Source: Conoideocrella luteorostrata (Eukaryota > Ascomycota > Sordariomycetes > Hypocreales > Clavicipitaceae). Taken from it: a DNA stretch of 64,000 bases. Made by a program: the position numbers and the translations under genes. Each line of letters begins with the position of its first letter. Positions within the stretch are counted from its first letter, which is position 1. Below, piece after piece: positions 35,412-48,094 of this stretch. The notes beneath the pieces are model-generated. The model searched no databases, had not been told where the DNA came from, and saw nothing but the letters and a program-made list of their open reading frames with translations. The stretch is from positions 211,380 through 275,379 of the forward strand of contig JASWJB010000015.1 in assembly GCA_032433595.1 (NCBI GenBank), given 5' to 3'.

Positions 35412-38400
35412 CATTTGCACAAAAACACATAAAAGGAAACAAAGACACTCTCACTGAGCCAAAAAAAAAAAAAAAAAGATGATCAGAACCAAGACTCTAG
35501 AGATTGTTGAAATCGTATCGCTACCGATGTAAGTTTAATACAGTTGGAGCTGTGGAGTCAACATGTATCGTTGCATCAGAGGCTTGAAAACTTAGCTTCT
35601 AAGCAGGGGATTACGTGCCTTACTGTTCCAGACACCGAGTTGGTAGCTTGCTTGATGCAGTTTCTTTGGTTCGTGAGCTTTCTTAGTGCCGTCAGTAGAA
35701 GACAGCACGCTGCTATCGCAGACACGGCCGCTCATAGCATCCAATCAGCTGGCGACAATTTACTGGCACGATCATCTTCCAAGACTACTGCTATGCATCA
35801 TGTCATGACAAAGCGTTCAATGAGAACAGCTCGGTGAGGCTCTCAGACACAGCTAAACCTCATTGGTTACAGCCCTAGTTCACAGGCTAGAAGCAGGGCT
35901 AGCTGCATAAACTACCCACGCCGTCAGAAATAATAATAGGTGACGATCTGAGGCGCGGGCCTACGGCGAGGAGCGGCCACCCGGATAGATCAGGACGAAC
36001 GATCACGCCATCACTTCCGGGTTACCCGCTAGCGCGAATCGCCCCGCTGCGGGAGATGGTCGATGACACGTCTACTCCGTCTCACCCCTCGCTGTACTGA
36101 GTAACTAAGTGGCCAATCGTTCTTGGCTTGCTCTTTAGCACGGTTGATCATCCGAGTCTGCCATTCTCCTCTATTCTTGGGTCTATCATCTGACGGAATA
36201 GTCTTAGTTACACTAACTGTGGCATCTCATTAACTCTAAGAGCATAAGCCCTGACCCGGCTTATCAGTTGGACTAAACCCACATTATTCCCGCTACAAGC
36301 GAATTGCCTTGCCGGAACCGTCCGAGGTGCGCACAAGCCATAATATAACTTGACCTCAATGTGGCCCGTGCGCAGGCCTTATGCGGACAGAAGTGATGTT
36401 TCGAACATTCAGCTTCGCTGAGTATGTAAAATCCTCGGATCCGGTCAGTCGCTTGTATTGGCGGCTGAAGAAATCACGAAGTGAGCAGTTAGAGTGGCAG
36501 GCGTTACCTAAAACGGTGATTCCATTTGATACCAGTGATGGTCTTTCTTGCTATAACGCACTCCGGGTCAGTTGCAAAGAGGCGGTCCACACTCAACAGC
36601 ATTGAGATTGTGCCAACTGCGGGAGTTGGACAAAACACAGCATTCGTATTCGAAAATGTACACAAATGAAGACGGTGTTTTGCATCTGTTTGCTTTATTC
36701 TCGAAGCTTGGGGCGGGTAATGCATTGCTGAACTCGGGCCATTGGAATAGTAACTATGGACATCGTCCACCTCGTGCCTGCCAATCGCCACCAGACTCTT
36801 CCACCTGCGTCTGCGAACTTGGTACACAAAATACGCGCCTATAACACTATCCTCCCTAGAAAATACCCACGTCCAAATACAGAGCATAATCTAGAAGAGA
36901 GTGCCAAAGTGCCTCCAAAGCTATGTCCCCTTTGCCGGCACCGGTTTCTGGGTCCCGGATGAACGGTCAACACGATCCCTGGAGGTCGAGATCCAAGATT
37001 AGGCTCCATTGTTGGGGCAGCTATGGCGGCCGCGACAGACAGCAGGAGCATACTAGCTTACTTCATGATGTTGAATGAATATGTTTTGTTTTGTTGGGGA
37101 GGGGGTGAGTATCTTTTTCCGGTCAAGAGCTGGGGCAGATGGGCACACAGGAAAATGTTTTCAGAGCAAGTTCAAATATACAGCCGTGAATGAGATGAAA
37201 AGAGCCCACCGGCCAAGTTTGGCGGCAATTTCGACCCCAATTCATAACAGCATCTCTATAGCATAGGCAAACCCCTGAGCACCCGCCCTTCTCTGGTGGC
37301 GTCAGTCGTCGGGACCACCGTTGTTATGTAACGTTGGGACTTCTTTGTGCGCTGTTAGTCAGCATGCTGCCGTGTCTAGGTGTAAATGACCTGCGGGTGT
37401 CATCAAATGTTCAGACCTCGTAGGAGGCTATGCGTAAGTTTAAGAATCCGTGGATATGCGCAAGGAGAGGTGAGGTACCCAAGGAAAGCCCACGAGTGAT
37501 TTCAGATGCTTATAGGTAACTAAAATTACTTATTATGTTCTTAGGTCACTATAAATCCTTATAGAATAACTTCCAAGGTCTCAAATAAGCAGTTATTACT
37601 ACATATTCTTAATTACATGTTCCCATGGGGCGCCCAGCATTACCCATTAATTTATTCGGTTACCGATAAGCACCCGTTTTTACACCCTGACCGCGACCGT
37701 CAATGACCATAGGTCAGTGGCCTGGCGCTTCTGTTGCAGGGTCCGTCCCGTGTTGCGCGTTGTTGGGCGTCCTGGGTCAACAAGAGGTTGCATCGTATCA
37801 TAGCGCATTGCATCGCAACGAAAGGGAAAGGTTCCCGCATCACCTCCCAGAAAAATATCGGCGATAATAGAGGCATAACACAGGTTTGGTGGCCCGGAGG
37901 CATTCTAATGGGGTCCGGTTCAGCCCGCAAGGCAAATTTATCGTTCCCTTCGCTTCTAATGCATGCTCTGCCGAATGTAAGACCAAGTGTGCAGTCCTTT
38001 CGCGATGGCTTTCCAAAAGTCTTTGTCTTTCTTTGTAACAGTGTCGAACTCATGTATTGCTTTGGTGGCTGTTAATGTCACACAAAAAAAGGCGTAGCCA
38101 GAGGCCACTTTTCATGTGTAGTTATAACCCTTAAATAGGCTCATATTTCCCTGTGACAATTAAGCTGCCCTCGGTGATCTTAGTTTTCACTACTCGCAAC
38201 AAAAAACCCGGATGATCCCAAATCTAGCGGTTCACTTTCATCGCACCGCTCGTCTAAGCGGGCCGTCAGGAGAGGCGTATTGCATGCATGATCAAAAAAT
38301 TGTGCAAAACGTGCTGAGGACGCATTAGCCCAGTCACCGCACAGCCGGGAGTCGGAAGTGGCTTGGTTGGAGAATTCGGAACAAGATGTATTGCAAATTC

Positions 38401-38594
38401 GGGCATGAACCCAGATGGAGGACTTATTCACGTAGAGAAGATTGGGAAGTTTCACGGATCCAGCAATGCGACCTCCTCTTTTTGCCATATTAGTCTTATA
38501 TCAACCAACATCAAACCCATCACTCACTTGTCCCAGAACCGTTGGACTGTTCAACCGGGAATGCTGTTCTGGACACTGATGTGTGTGACAGCTC
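35412..38594. other. 3.2-kb gene-free stretch
   Basis: A homopolymer of A (about 35461-35478) lies 50 bp after the laccase stop. The rest holds only overlapping short frames (up to about 127 codons at 36504-36887 minus; 117 and 113 codons on opposite strands at 37700-38075) with no recognisable family. AT-rich patch at about 37505-37620. TACTCCGT at 36073-36080. Nothing supported. Confidence 0.5.
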
Positions 38595-39014
38595 ATGCTT
38601 CAGCAAGCCGACCCAAAAACCTACTTGCAGCGGGAGTACAAATCGACACCGCCATATGTCAAAGACCGTGTGTGCACCATGAGCGATGCTGCTCACGCCA
38701 TGACACCCTTCATTGCATCCGGCGCCGCCAACGCCTTTGAGGATGCCATGGTTCTGGCAGCCTTGCTCAACGCTCTCTCGCCATCAGAGGATATTGCTGG
38801 TGCTTTCAGGACATACGATGCGGCGGGACGGCCTAGATATCAGACGATTGTTGACACGAGCAAGGAGCTAGGATACATGAGGTGCGGAGTGAACAAAGAT
38901 GCCGGACAAGATCCGAGGAAACCGCTTCAGATAATGGGCACGTGGTGGGAATTCCTCAGAAATCTGCACAATCACGGCGCATTGGACAAATTTATCCAGA
39001 TGAGGAGGGTTTAA
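38595..39014 (+). pseudogene. C-terminal relic of an FAD-dependent monooxygenase (salicylate-hydroxylase type)
   Basis: Open frame of 139 codons containing only the second half of a group A flavin monooxygenase. It has R-V-C-T-M-S-D-A-A-H-A-M-T-P, where the family has G-D-A-A-H-A (here Gly is replaced by Ser), then G-A-A-N-A-F-E-D-A-M-V-L-A-A-L-L. This second-half motif binds the ribityl and phosphate part of FAD. The N-terminal G-x-G-x-x-G dinucleotide fold is missing upstream: the frame is closed by stops directly before the ATG, and no matching piece was seen in 38070-38590. I read it as a truncated relic, perhaps once a tailoring enzyme of the pigment locus. Confidence 0.72.
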
Positions 39015-41145
39015 GTTGCGGTTCGGTCTGGATCCAGTTCACTATAGGCGAGCCATGCAGCGGCGAGTGGCACGAAACTCAAGAACCGCAAGATAAAGAT
39101 TTGTTAGATGTTGTCTCAACCTTGTATCAGAGCAGACAGTTACAAACGACAGCACAAACGCCGAGGGCTAGTCGACTGCTTATAGGTAGAGTTTACTGTA
39201 TAGACCGAAACAAAAAAAAATGTTGCTCTTCTGCTGTGAGGGTAATTCTCCTCTCACGTACATTGCAATGTGTCTCAACTCCCATGCACATTATTGGCCA
39301 TAAACGTCCTCTGGACATCGAGCTGGGCTGTGCCTCGTCGTTGTGGAGCGACACTCTATATTTCTCATATGCACGGCGATTATGGTCGTGATGCACCCAA
39401 TCTACGGTTCCGATAGCATCCAGACCTGATATGTGTTGAGCCCTTTCTTTAAGAACATCTGAGAGCTGTTTGGGCAGCGTTTTAAGGCCTTTCTCCCAGT
39501 TTTTTGAACTTGAATGCAATTGTAGCGGCGCGGTTGACGTTGGTTCATCCGTCGTGCTCTGCGCCTGTCGTATTGAGCCGGTGATATATATTCTGACGAG
39601 CGTCGGCATGCGGAGGAACGCCTGACAAGAATTGCGTGTTAATTTCATGTTCATGTAACTAGGCAATTTGTTTTGGCGTTGATCATTTCCTTACCTTGAA
39701 AACTGATCCCAAAAGAGCCCATGTTGGCCAAGTGCGTGTGTGCCTTTGTCCAGGTCCTAGCCTTGTTCCCCGTCGTCCAAGTGCTCCTTGAACACCTTTG
39801 TTAAGGTCATGGCCGATCTGAAATCAATGCGCTTCGCAAAATAGGAGCTCTGGAGCTGTAAGACACGTCCCCGCCAATCGAGCCTGGGACATTGTGCGTA
39901 CAAAGCCCCTACGTATATTCTAGCCTTTGCCATTAGGCTGGATTTGCGTGGGGACGTTCAGTCGAAGGATAGACCAAGTGCATAGCAAAATGAGGGTAGA
40001 GCAAGTCCACAAGATGGAAATAGTTCCTCGAATCTTCGGCGCCGCCACAAGCCCTGAGTGTTCCGGTGGGAATGTACAACTGGGACGGAACATGGTCCAA
40101 TTGAAGAAGGTTTTACAAAGCAAGTGTCACGGCCCTGCAACTCAGTAGAACCGCGTAGAACCTTCAATGGACAATGTTTAGGTGTTTCTTCGCGTAAAAG
40201 GAACATAGTCAAGGCGGGGCGTTTCGCACTTGTTAGGAGAACTTTGTCGACCTTTTATCGTTTCTGTGCGATTGGCCACATAATAAATACGCTTAGATGC
40301 CACCGGTGCCATGAGGGAATCCGTTCAATAGGTTCGAGCCTACAAGCAAGCTCAGCCGCCCGGGGGATCGTTGGGGTGGGTTTCGTCCTTCGTTGTTTAA
40401 AAGCATGAGGGCACAAAAGGTTTGTCTCGGCTTGAACGCAATGCACCGCACAGGTGCTGCCTCGCGCCATGCTCGGCCGGCCGTTTGGATTGGGAACGAC
40501 TCACTGCGGCACGGCAATGAAGTACAGCACAGTAGGCGGCAACAATGTCAAATCCCTCATATCCTTTCGACGACAGTAAGGCTGCACTTTGTGACGACAA
40601 GGTCTTGGGCCAATTAAAAGCGAGATGTTGATAGGGACATTGGCGGCAAACGAGGTGTTCATAAGCTACAGTTTGTCTATGGCCACCTGCGGCCTACTTC
40701 GTTCCCTCGCTCTTACACGCTGTACATTGGAGCCCCCCGGTCTCGCCCCCTCCCTAACCAAATTCCAACAAACACATCACTTACACGTTATGCACAGCTT
40801 TAAGATAGATTGGGACAAGACTTTTGAGTACACCTAAAACAAATCCTCATTTAACCCTGGTCAGAGCCGCTGCCCTTTTGGAAGGGTCCATCCGATACTA
40901 GTACTGCAAATCTAAATCAACACCATCCACATCAACAGTATATTCTCTCCTCCAACTTCCTCTCGCGACATTAGAAAAAAGAGCATAAATAGTAACTTCC
41001 CAGACAAGATAAATCCGGGTACAGGGGCGTTTCATATTGGAGCAGCCCATGCAAAATACACACAGAAAACAGCGCAGACGTAAGAATCGTGTCATTCATA
41101 ATGTTCATGCCGCCGTTGCTCGCTCCGGCAGCTGCATCACTTCTC
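39015..41145. other. Intergenic, no supported gene
   Basis: A 157-codon minus-strand frame (39193-39666) is the longest open stretch. It shows no domain, no signal peptide and unremarkable composition, so I leave it uncalled. Other frames overlap each other on both strands. Confidence 0.45.
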
Positions 41146-43262
41146 TTAAGAAATCATAGTGGAAGTTACATGGCAAGCTTGCGCAAAGAAGATTCTGGCG
41201 GGGACTTCGTAGTCGTTTGTGATGCTATAATAGTTTCCTACTCCAGTTAATATAGCTCCTCCCTTGTCACACGCGATGTGTCTTATAGATAAACTTACCT
41301 CTTGGCACAAACCATGTCCCACCAGCAGATATTCGAAACTGCATCTCGTTGATAGTAACCAGCACTTTTCCGTAATGCACAAAGAAAACCATGTGCATTT
41401 TTCGAGAGTTCTTGGGTCGCTTTTCGGCATCTGGCGGTAAATCCACGACACCTGCACCCATAAATGGCAGGGTAAGTGTTTTCGCAAAGCGGGATGTGGC
41501 GTTTTCGATCTCCTGCGTTTGTATAGCATCCGCCGCTATCGCCAGTCTTTCTTCAGTGACGTTCACCTCCTCATCATCGCCTGGTGGATTCAATTCGTGC
41601 TCTGGCTCCCACAGGACTATGTCGCCGTTCACTATCCCGTCTTCCATTTCCCAGTCTTCCAGCTCTTCATCTTCTTCAACAGCCTCGGTAATATTTGCTT
41701 TCGCCTTGGTTCGCGTTTTGCTTCGGAGAGCATGACTTGACGGGGGCGCTGACAATGGAACCCGGACAACCTCCTGCATGGATTGCTCGACGTCGTGCTC
41801 TAACTTGTCTAATTTTTCCTCTCTCCAGTAATCCATCGGCCGAACTGAGCGTCGTCTGGATCGAGTTTGGGCGGCGGAGCTGCCGTCATTTCGAAGAGAG
41901 ACCAAGCCTCTTGACCTTGGCATAGGTGGACCACGCTGTATCTCCATAAATGATTCGTCGCCTTCGCCCTCTTCCTCGTCTCTCTGTTTTACTGCTTTGC
42001 CTTTCGTCTCCGTTTTTCGCGGTCTCCCTCTACCCCGCTTGACGGGCTTGTCATCGTTCTTGGACGCACTCGGCCTCAGTTTTGAAACAAAGGGTGCCGT
42101 TGTTCCCCTCGACGCCGAGGTCCCGGGTCTCGCCGGCGGCGGCATACTCGTTCGTTGTGACTTGTCTTCTCGCCGCGGTGGCGACGGCGGCAGCTCCTCT
42201 TCTCTTTCATCAACCACCTCTAATGATGGTCGCTTCCTCGAACCATATATTGAGTGTGAGTGTGAGGGTGATTGTGAGGGCTGTGATTTCCGCGGAGGTG
42301 GTAATTGCGGCGACTTGGTAGGTGACGATGGATCTAGTGGTGGTTGTTGCGGTTCATGGTCTGGAGAGTCATCCTGCGCTGCCGGTGGTAAATCGTCTGG
42401 TCCTTGATCATGCCCCGTGGCTGTAAAGTTATCGCTTTTCATAGCATTGAACATTTGCATGGATTCGTCCACCAAGTCAGACATGGTTAGGTCTCTCTGT
42501 TCTCCAAAAACTGGATCCACGGGTAGATCTTGCCCATGCTCACCGTCGACCTCTCTCGCTCCGGTTAGGGACGGTCTTGAGGGACTTGAGCCGTTGGTCA
42601 CCCCCCTCTCAGTCCGTCTTCTAGACTTATCGGCCTTAGCGGTGAAGTCAAGCTTCCGAGTGACGGTGGCGTCTCGATCATCTGTCAAGCCGCTGCGAGA
42701 CGGCGAAGACAAGTGGTCCAAATGGGGGTTCTTCTTCGCGGGGGAATTTAAGTGCGTCTTGATGGGAGACCGGCTTTTCGGTATCGGATGTTTCAAGCTG
42801 TGTCGATTCTTTAGCAGCGTTTGCGGTCCTGGTCCATCACCTCGCGAATTGTCAGCAAGGCAGCCCATTTTCTACTCGTCCGTTGCCACTGGGTAGAGTG
42901 TCACTTCTCTACCACTTGGACAAGTCACTCCTTTATACTTACTGGATGCCATTTCCATCTCGCCACTTCCAGCATCACTTGAACCTCCATCGCTTGTCGC
43001 AGGTTTCCCTTCATGAGGGGAGAAGATAGAATCGATCGGTTGCATTCCATGTTCGTCGCGATCGCCTCGGTCTTGCAATACGACACCGGTTTTGCTACGC
43101 CACAGCACAATGTCAGTAGCTCTTCATCATTCAAGCTTTTGGCACAAACTCCTTCGCAAGACGCAAGACGCAAACAAATCAAAGAGCAACGTACCGACCG
43201 CGGACGCCGAGCTGGTGAAAGGCTTGCGGCTCAGGCCGCGGACGCTTAACCGTCCGGGCCAT
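41146..43262 (-). CDS. Inner kinetochore protein CENP-C/Mif2 homologue
   Basis: Four exons on the minus strand: 43262-43195, 43094-42943, 42840-41299 and 41237-41146, giving 617 aa. Intron 2 (102 nt) ends at GCGAG/GT after a CTGAC branch point. A misleading ATG at 42868 lies inside it. The N terminus has the Mif2 start G-R-K-T-G-V-V-L and R-D-E-H-G-M. Then come R-S-P-I-K-T-H-L-N-S-P, a long disordered charged region, and an AT-hook-like K-R-G-R-G-R-P-R-K (about 341-350). The CENP-C motif R-R-R-S-V-R-P-M-D-Y-W (about 402-412) binds the CENP-A nucleosome. A C-terminal cupin dimerisation domain (about 510-617) ends ...V-P-R-G-N-Y-Y-S-I-T-N-D-Y and A-R-I-F-F-A-Q-A. It links centromeric nucleosomes to the Mis12/COMA complexes. 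The two small 5' exons and the 3' exon complete both conserved ends. Confidence 0.92.
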
Positions 43263-46200
43263 GGCAAAAAAAAAGGGCGAGGCCCTAGCTATCACCACTG
43301 GCCGTTTTTGTTGCACAAACAATTCGACACCGATTTCCGAGAGGTTCTGCTCGTTCCTAATCGCGACGTAACGAGAACCTAGCTCGTGACTGGCAATGCG
43401 GTGACCAACAACAGCTTTCGGTCAGTGACGCGCCGGAGCTTGTTGATGTGTTGAAGACGCAGACGACTCTTAAGTGGTGGGGGTGGTGGAGCATCATGGG
43501 CGCCAAGTGGAGCGTCCGATGCTGTAAATGCAAGAACGGCACTGTCGCTACGGGAAGGTCACGAACCCAATTTAACATCATACTTCGAATCCTGCAACGC
43601 CAGCTTCCCGCCGTAAAAAGCAAGCCGTAACATGATCTTGTCCGGCCAGTAGCACGGCCACGATGCTTATCTACGGCAAAAGCTAGCGCCCCCGATATAC
43701 ACGCGGCCGCCGTCACGATCTAGAGTTGCGGCTGCTTTATGTCTCCGTAAAAGGCACGATATGCCTGTTTGCAATCTTCCTCTGTTGTGCAACTGCATCC
43801 TCCCGAGCCAGCCAAAACAGCGGCAGGAATAAGGCATTATTGCGATCCAAGCACAAGCTTCAGCACGAGGGCAGATGTGGTTCTAATTTCTTGGAATAAC
43901 AAGCACAGAAAGGATGCCATCCCAAGCTTGCCCCGCAGGAAGCGACGGTACCGTGCTTCGACAATCTCAAACTACATGCGATAATGTAGTAAAATGGATC
44001 AAAGCCTTTTCCTATCAAGCTTAACATTCTGCTTCATCCTTCCGGCGCTCCGGTGTTATTTCCGCAGACTTGTTCACACAGATCAACCAACCTGACAACA
44101 GTTGGATAGCACCCACTCAATCATCCTTGGGCATCGTCTCTACATAACTTGGCCTGCTTGTAGTTGCTCCTGTATTTGGACTTAAATCCCTACAAATCCA
44201 GCTATCGTAGTGCATTTCCACACCCATCCATTGTCGTCTACTGTAATAGAAACGAAGCAGAAGTCACCTGGTACATACATATGGTCAATACGGATGAACC
44301 CCACCAGCGCTTGAGCTATGCGATAGGGGTGCCGTAGCCGGCGCTGCTCTCATCGGTTAAGCTTATCGAGAGGGATCATAGTTGACAAGCAATAGAAGAA
44401 TTGAAGGATGGCATGGAAGCTGCTGCCCAGAAAGTCCGCAGCAGATATTGGGTTCGATGGGTTTGCTCGATTCGACCGGATAGCTTAGGTCGAAGTTACC
44501 AGTGAAGATAACCGCGATAGCTATTGAATTCGACAGAATCCCCCGGCTGGAATGACTGGGGCAGTTATTTAATTGCTCGATCTGACGGACGGGTTTAATT
44601 GAATGCTCTGGTCGGGTTAATCTGAAGAGAAGCTGCCCGCCAGGGTCCTTGACATCCAATCTCCCAATCCAGTTACGTGTACAGGGGAATTCGGCCGCAA
44701 GTCGCCAACGGTTTCTACACATTCAGATTTGCGAGGATAAGCTTTGGTTACTTATTACATACGGAGTACTCCGTAGAACGGTCGGTATTGCTTATTCTCC
44801 GTACCTAGCAATCACCTCCATTGGCGTTGCCGTATACCCACGACCAAGGCCGCCAGGCGACACATCAACCTGAAAACCTCGAAGCTATTTCCCCCACGAC
44901 ATGTTTACCTACCCTCCCGAAGGTTGCTCGTAAAGGTCCTGTCCTGGGCTGGCTATTTATATACAGCCAGAATCTAGTTACATGTTATCCATTTTGCGCC
45001 TGCTAGAACTTGGGGATATCTATGCCATCCCCCGATGTGTTTCATTATAGAAGCTACTCTCCGAACCTTGTAGAGTTTAAAATACAGCGAGAGATGTCCC
45101 GCCAGGTACCTGACAGGATAAATTGCTTCACAAGATACAAACAGTCGTCATGCTACACAATAGAGGCAGATTGGTGTTTGTTGTGCGCTGTGTGCCAGTC
45201 GCTCGTCAACGCCTCAGTCCAGGGCAGAAGTCTGGATGGGACCTCTGTATTACGTCCTCCGTATTCGGCGTTCTATCTCTTCCTAAACAGCCAGTTTGAG
45301 CGAAACCCTTGTCCAGATTGAAGACGGCTCGGCGTCCCGCTCAATACCGCTCCCGTTATCTGCCCACAGGCTGTATAAGACATATTAATTCACCTGGCAG
45401 GCGATGCTCCATATGGAGCTGAATATGCTGGCATAGCAATATTTCGTACGTCTTACCAAGTGACCCTTGGATAGTCGTACGTTCGAGATCCCTTCATAAC
45501 TAGGTTTAAAGCCACAGATATACCCGTCTTGGGCCCTGATGAGCTATTGTTGCCACGACCGTTCACGCTTCGGCATTTCCGTTGTCAATTATTGTTTATT
45601 CTATGCCATGTATTGTTCAAGCTACTAGATGGAGCTTCAATTTTTTTTGGGCTCGGCTGCTTGGCTGCTTGATTGCTTGTATAGAGGTGTGTGTATCATT
45701 TATTTTTACTAGAGTTTGTGACATCCTCATTGAGAGACTCCGGGCTGTGAAATGATACGTCACAAAAGCAAGCAATTCGGAGCGGTGTGCTTCGTCGACA
45801 CCCGTCCTACCTAAATCTCATGCAACAGTATGGAGTAACTAACAGCAACATCCAGAATTCGCCGGACAAGTACCCCAAGAAGCAAGCTCGACAAAGATAG
45901 CCACAGTGTGGCACGCCCCAAATCTTGCGAGACAAAATACACAAGGCCTGCTCTGTAGAGGTAGCTAACGACAACACATCCAAGCCGTCGCGCAAGACTC
46001 CGTCTGCATCCAAGCGAAAGCTGTCGTTGCTCTGCATGTCCAACACAACATGTGAATCCCCCCCTTCCACCCCCCAACGACGATAGCTTTAACAGTACCA
46101 TTAATTTACGGGTAGACAGCGGCGCCGGGGCTCACTCCAGAGATAACGATAACGCCCCTGTGAGAACCACTTGCAATGTGACAACGTGACAATGGCTACT

Positions 46201-46865
46201 CCGTACCTACGGAGTACTTATGTGCGGCCATGCCCTAGCTGCGAGACCGCACACTCTTCCTCCTGCTTGTCAGTAGGGGCAGCTATGGATTTTGTGGCTC
46301 GTTGTATTGGGAAAACAAGATGTTTGCTTCAATCCAATTTGGTGCCTACTTGTCAGTCACAAAATTCAGCAAAAGGTGAACGCTGCGCACCAATATCGTG
46401 AATAATGCATTTGTGACCTGATCAAGCGGTCTCCGACGACGCGCATCTGGTGCTGAGGTAGTTAGTTACTCCGTAGCCACCCAGCCTCCTTATACACACA
46501 GCACACTCACGTTCAGCTAGAACAAGCTTGTATTTCGAGCGTCAGAACCACACGCCTCTAAGAGCAAGAGCAATACGTACTTGAACCATCTTCGTAGTCT
46601 TTACTCCGTGGTTTTGGCCCATCCCATCCCATTCCAACCAAGCCCGATTATACTCGTCCCCCCGAAGCCAGTCCCCTTTCGGCAAAATCCCATCGTCATG
46701 TGGGCCCGACGTCACTCCAGCTCCAACGCGTCTCCCAGCGCGTAAAGCACAACTCCAGTAATTCACATGTCCTCGTTTCCCATCACGACCGCCAACTCCG
46801 CCCGCCAATTCCCCAACCAAATCACTCTCTCAGCAGCGTAATAAAACGAGCATCAACCCACAACC
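43263..46865. other. 3.6-kb gap between divergent housekeeping genes
   Basis: Promoters of CENP-C (minus) and RNase H2 (plus) lie at the ends. The middle shows only short frames. It is rich in the TACGGAGTA motif: a perfect 16-bp palindrome TACGGAGTACTCCGTA at 44760-44775, an inverted pair at 46197-46216, and a single site at 46467-46475. No gene supported. Confidence 0.5.
44760..44775. repeat. 16-bp perfect palindrome TACGGAGTACTCCGTA
   Basis: This is the full inverted form of the TACGGAGTA motif that recurs in intergenic DNA of this window (10799, 16945, 17602, 46197, 46208, 46467, 58685). None of the copies that I found lies inside a called exon. Confidence 0.8.
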
Positions 46866-47831
46866 ATGGCCGAAACAACATTCATCCCCCCCTCCATCCA
46901 CCAGACCCCCCTCCTCGACGGCGACTCCTTCACACACTTCTCGCCAGTTCCTCCGCTCCTCCTCACGCCAGACCCATCGACATCCTCCCTTCCCCCATGC
47001 TGCCTCGGCGTCGACGAAGCCGGGCGCGGGCCAGTCCTCGGCCCCATGGTCTACGGCATCCTATACCTCCCAATAGACCAGTCCGACTCGCTCCTCCGGG
47101 AAGCCCACCACTTCGACGACTCGAAAGTGCTCACGCCGCAGGTCCGCTCTTCCCTCATGCGCAGCCTCTGCACGCCGCAAACCGACCTCCACACATGCTG
47201 CGGCTGGGCCACGAGCTCCCTCTCCGCGCGCGACATCTCCGCCAACATGCTCCGCCCGAACACGTACAACCTCAATGCGCAGGCCATGGACGCAACCATA
47301 GCGCTCATAAGGGGCGTGTTTGAGCGCGGCGTCAACGTCACAGAGATATACGTCGACACGATTGGTCAGCCGGCCACATACCAGGCCAAGCTGCAGCGGG
47401 TGTTCCCCACGATCAAGATCACAGTAGCCAAGAAGGCGGATAGTCTATACCCGTGCGTCAGTGCCGCGAGCGTCTGCGCCAAGGTCACAAGGGATGCGGC
47501 GCTGGAGGAACTCTACCGGGCGAGGGGGGATGAGAACGATAATGACGACGGCGAGATTGAGTGGGGGTCCGGGTATCCTTCTGATGCGAGATGTGTGAAC
47601 TGGATGAAGAGGAATATGCATCCGGTGTTTGGGTGGGGTCCGGAGTGTAGGTTTAGCTGGGGCACTGCAAAGGATATGCTGGATGGGAAGGCGAATGGTG
47701 CGGTCAAAGTTGAGTGGCCCGCCGAGGAGGACGAGTCAATGAGATTGACGGATTATTTTAGCGGCAGTGGCGATAAAAATGATGACCTGGGGAATTGGTA
47801 CGGCTCGTCGGTTGGGCAGGAGGCGTTTTGA
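46866..47831 (+). CDS. rnh201: Ribonuclease H2 catalytic subunit A
   Basis: Single exon, 321 aa. The type 2 RNase H signature G-V-D-E-A-G-R-G-P-V-L-G-P (Asp50, Glu51) is followed by F-D-D-S-K-V-L-T. Then come the two further metal-binding acids in Y-V-D-T-I-G (Asp164) and K-K-A-D-S-L-Y-P (Asp192), and A-S-V-C-A-K-V-T-R-D. The G-S-G-Y-P-S-D and F-G-W-G-P-x-x-R-F-S-W-x-T blocks complete the eukaryotic subunit A. It cleaves RNA of RNA:DNA hybrids and removes misincorporated ribonucleotides, acting as a nuclear heterotrimer with subunits B and C. Gene symbol by homology with yeast RNH201. It is convergent with SEY1 (stops 263 bp apart). Confidence 0.96.
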   Translation: MAETTFIPPSIHQTPLLDGDSFTHFSPVPPLLLTPDPSTSSLPPCCLGVDEAGRGPVLGPMVYGILYLPIDQSDSLLREAHHFDDSKVLTPQVRSSLMRSLCTPQTDLHTCCGWATSSLSARDISANMLRPNTYNLNAQAMDATIALIRGVFERGVNVTEIYVDTIGQPATYQAKLQRVFPTIKITVAKKADSLYPCVSAASVCAKVTRDAALEELYRARGDENDNDDGEIEWGSGYPSDARCVNWMKRNMHPVFGWGPECRFSWGTAKDMLDGKANGAVKVEWPAEEDESMRLTDYFSGSGDKNDDLGNWYGSSVGQEAF

Positions 47832-48094
47832 GCATCAGCGTAGGAATAGTAGAACAGTTGCTGGATATAACTAGCTACCTACACTACAGCCTTGCCACTG
47901 CCGTCAAGACTAGATCATCCACACTGCACTGGGAGGGCACATGTATGCATGCACAGTCAGTCGACTTCATATATAGACATTATTTCATATCCTACCATAA
48001 TGCTTACTCCATCACCTACGTTACCTGCCCATCAAAGCGTCAGACTACGCTTCATGCCATTTTCGTCAATCCATACTTCGCACAGTCCTCAACT

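Noticed and set aside
39193..39666. 157-codon minus-strand frame
   Set aside because: Open but featureless, with no recognisable motif; not supported without expression or homology.
42868..42870. ATG at 42868 as the start of the CENP-C gene
   Set aside because: It lies inside an intron. Upstream exons at 43262-43195 and 43094-42943 carry the conserved Mif2 N terminus and splice in phase to 42840.
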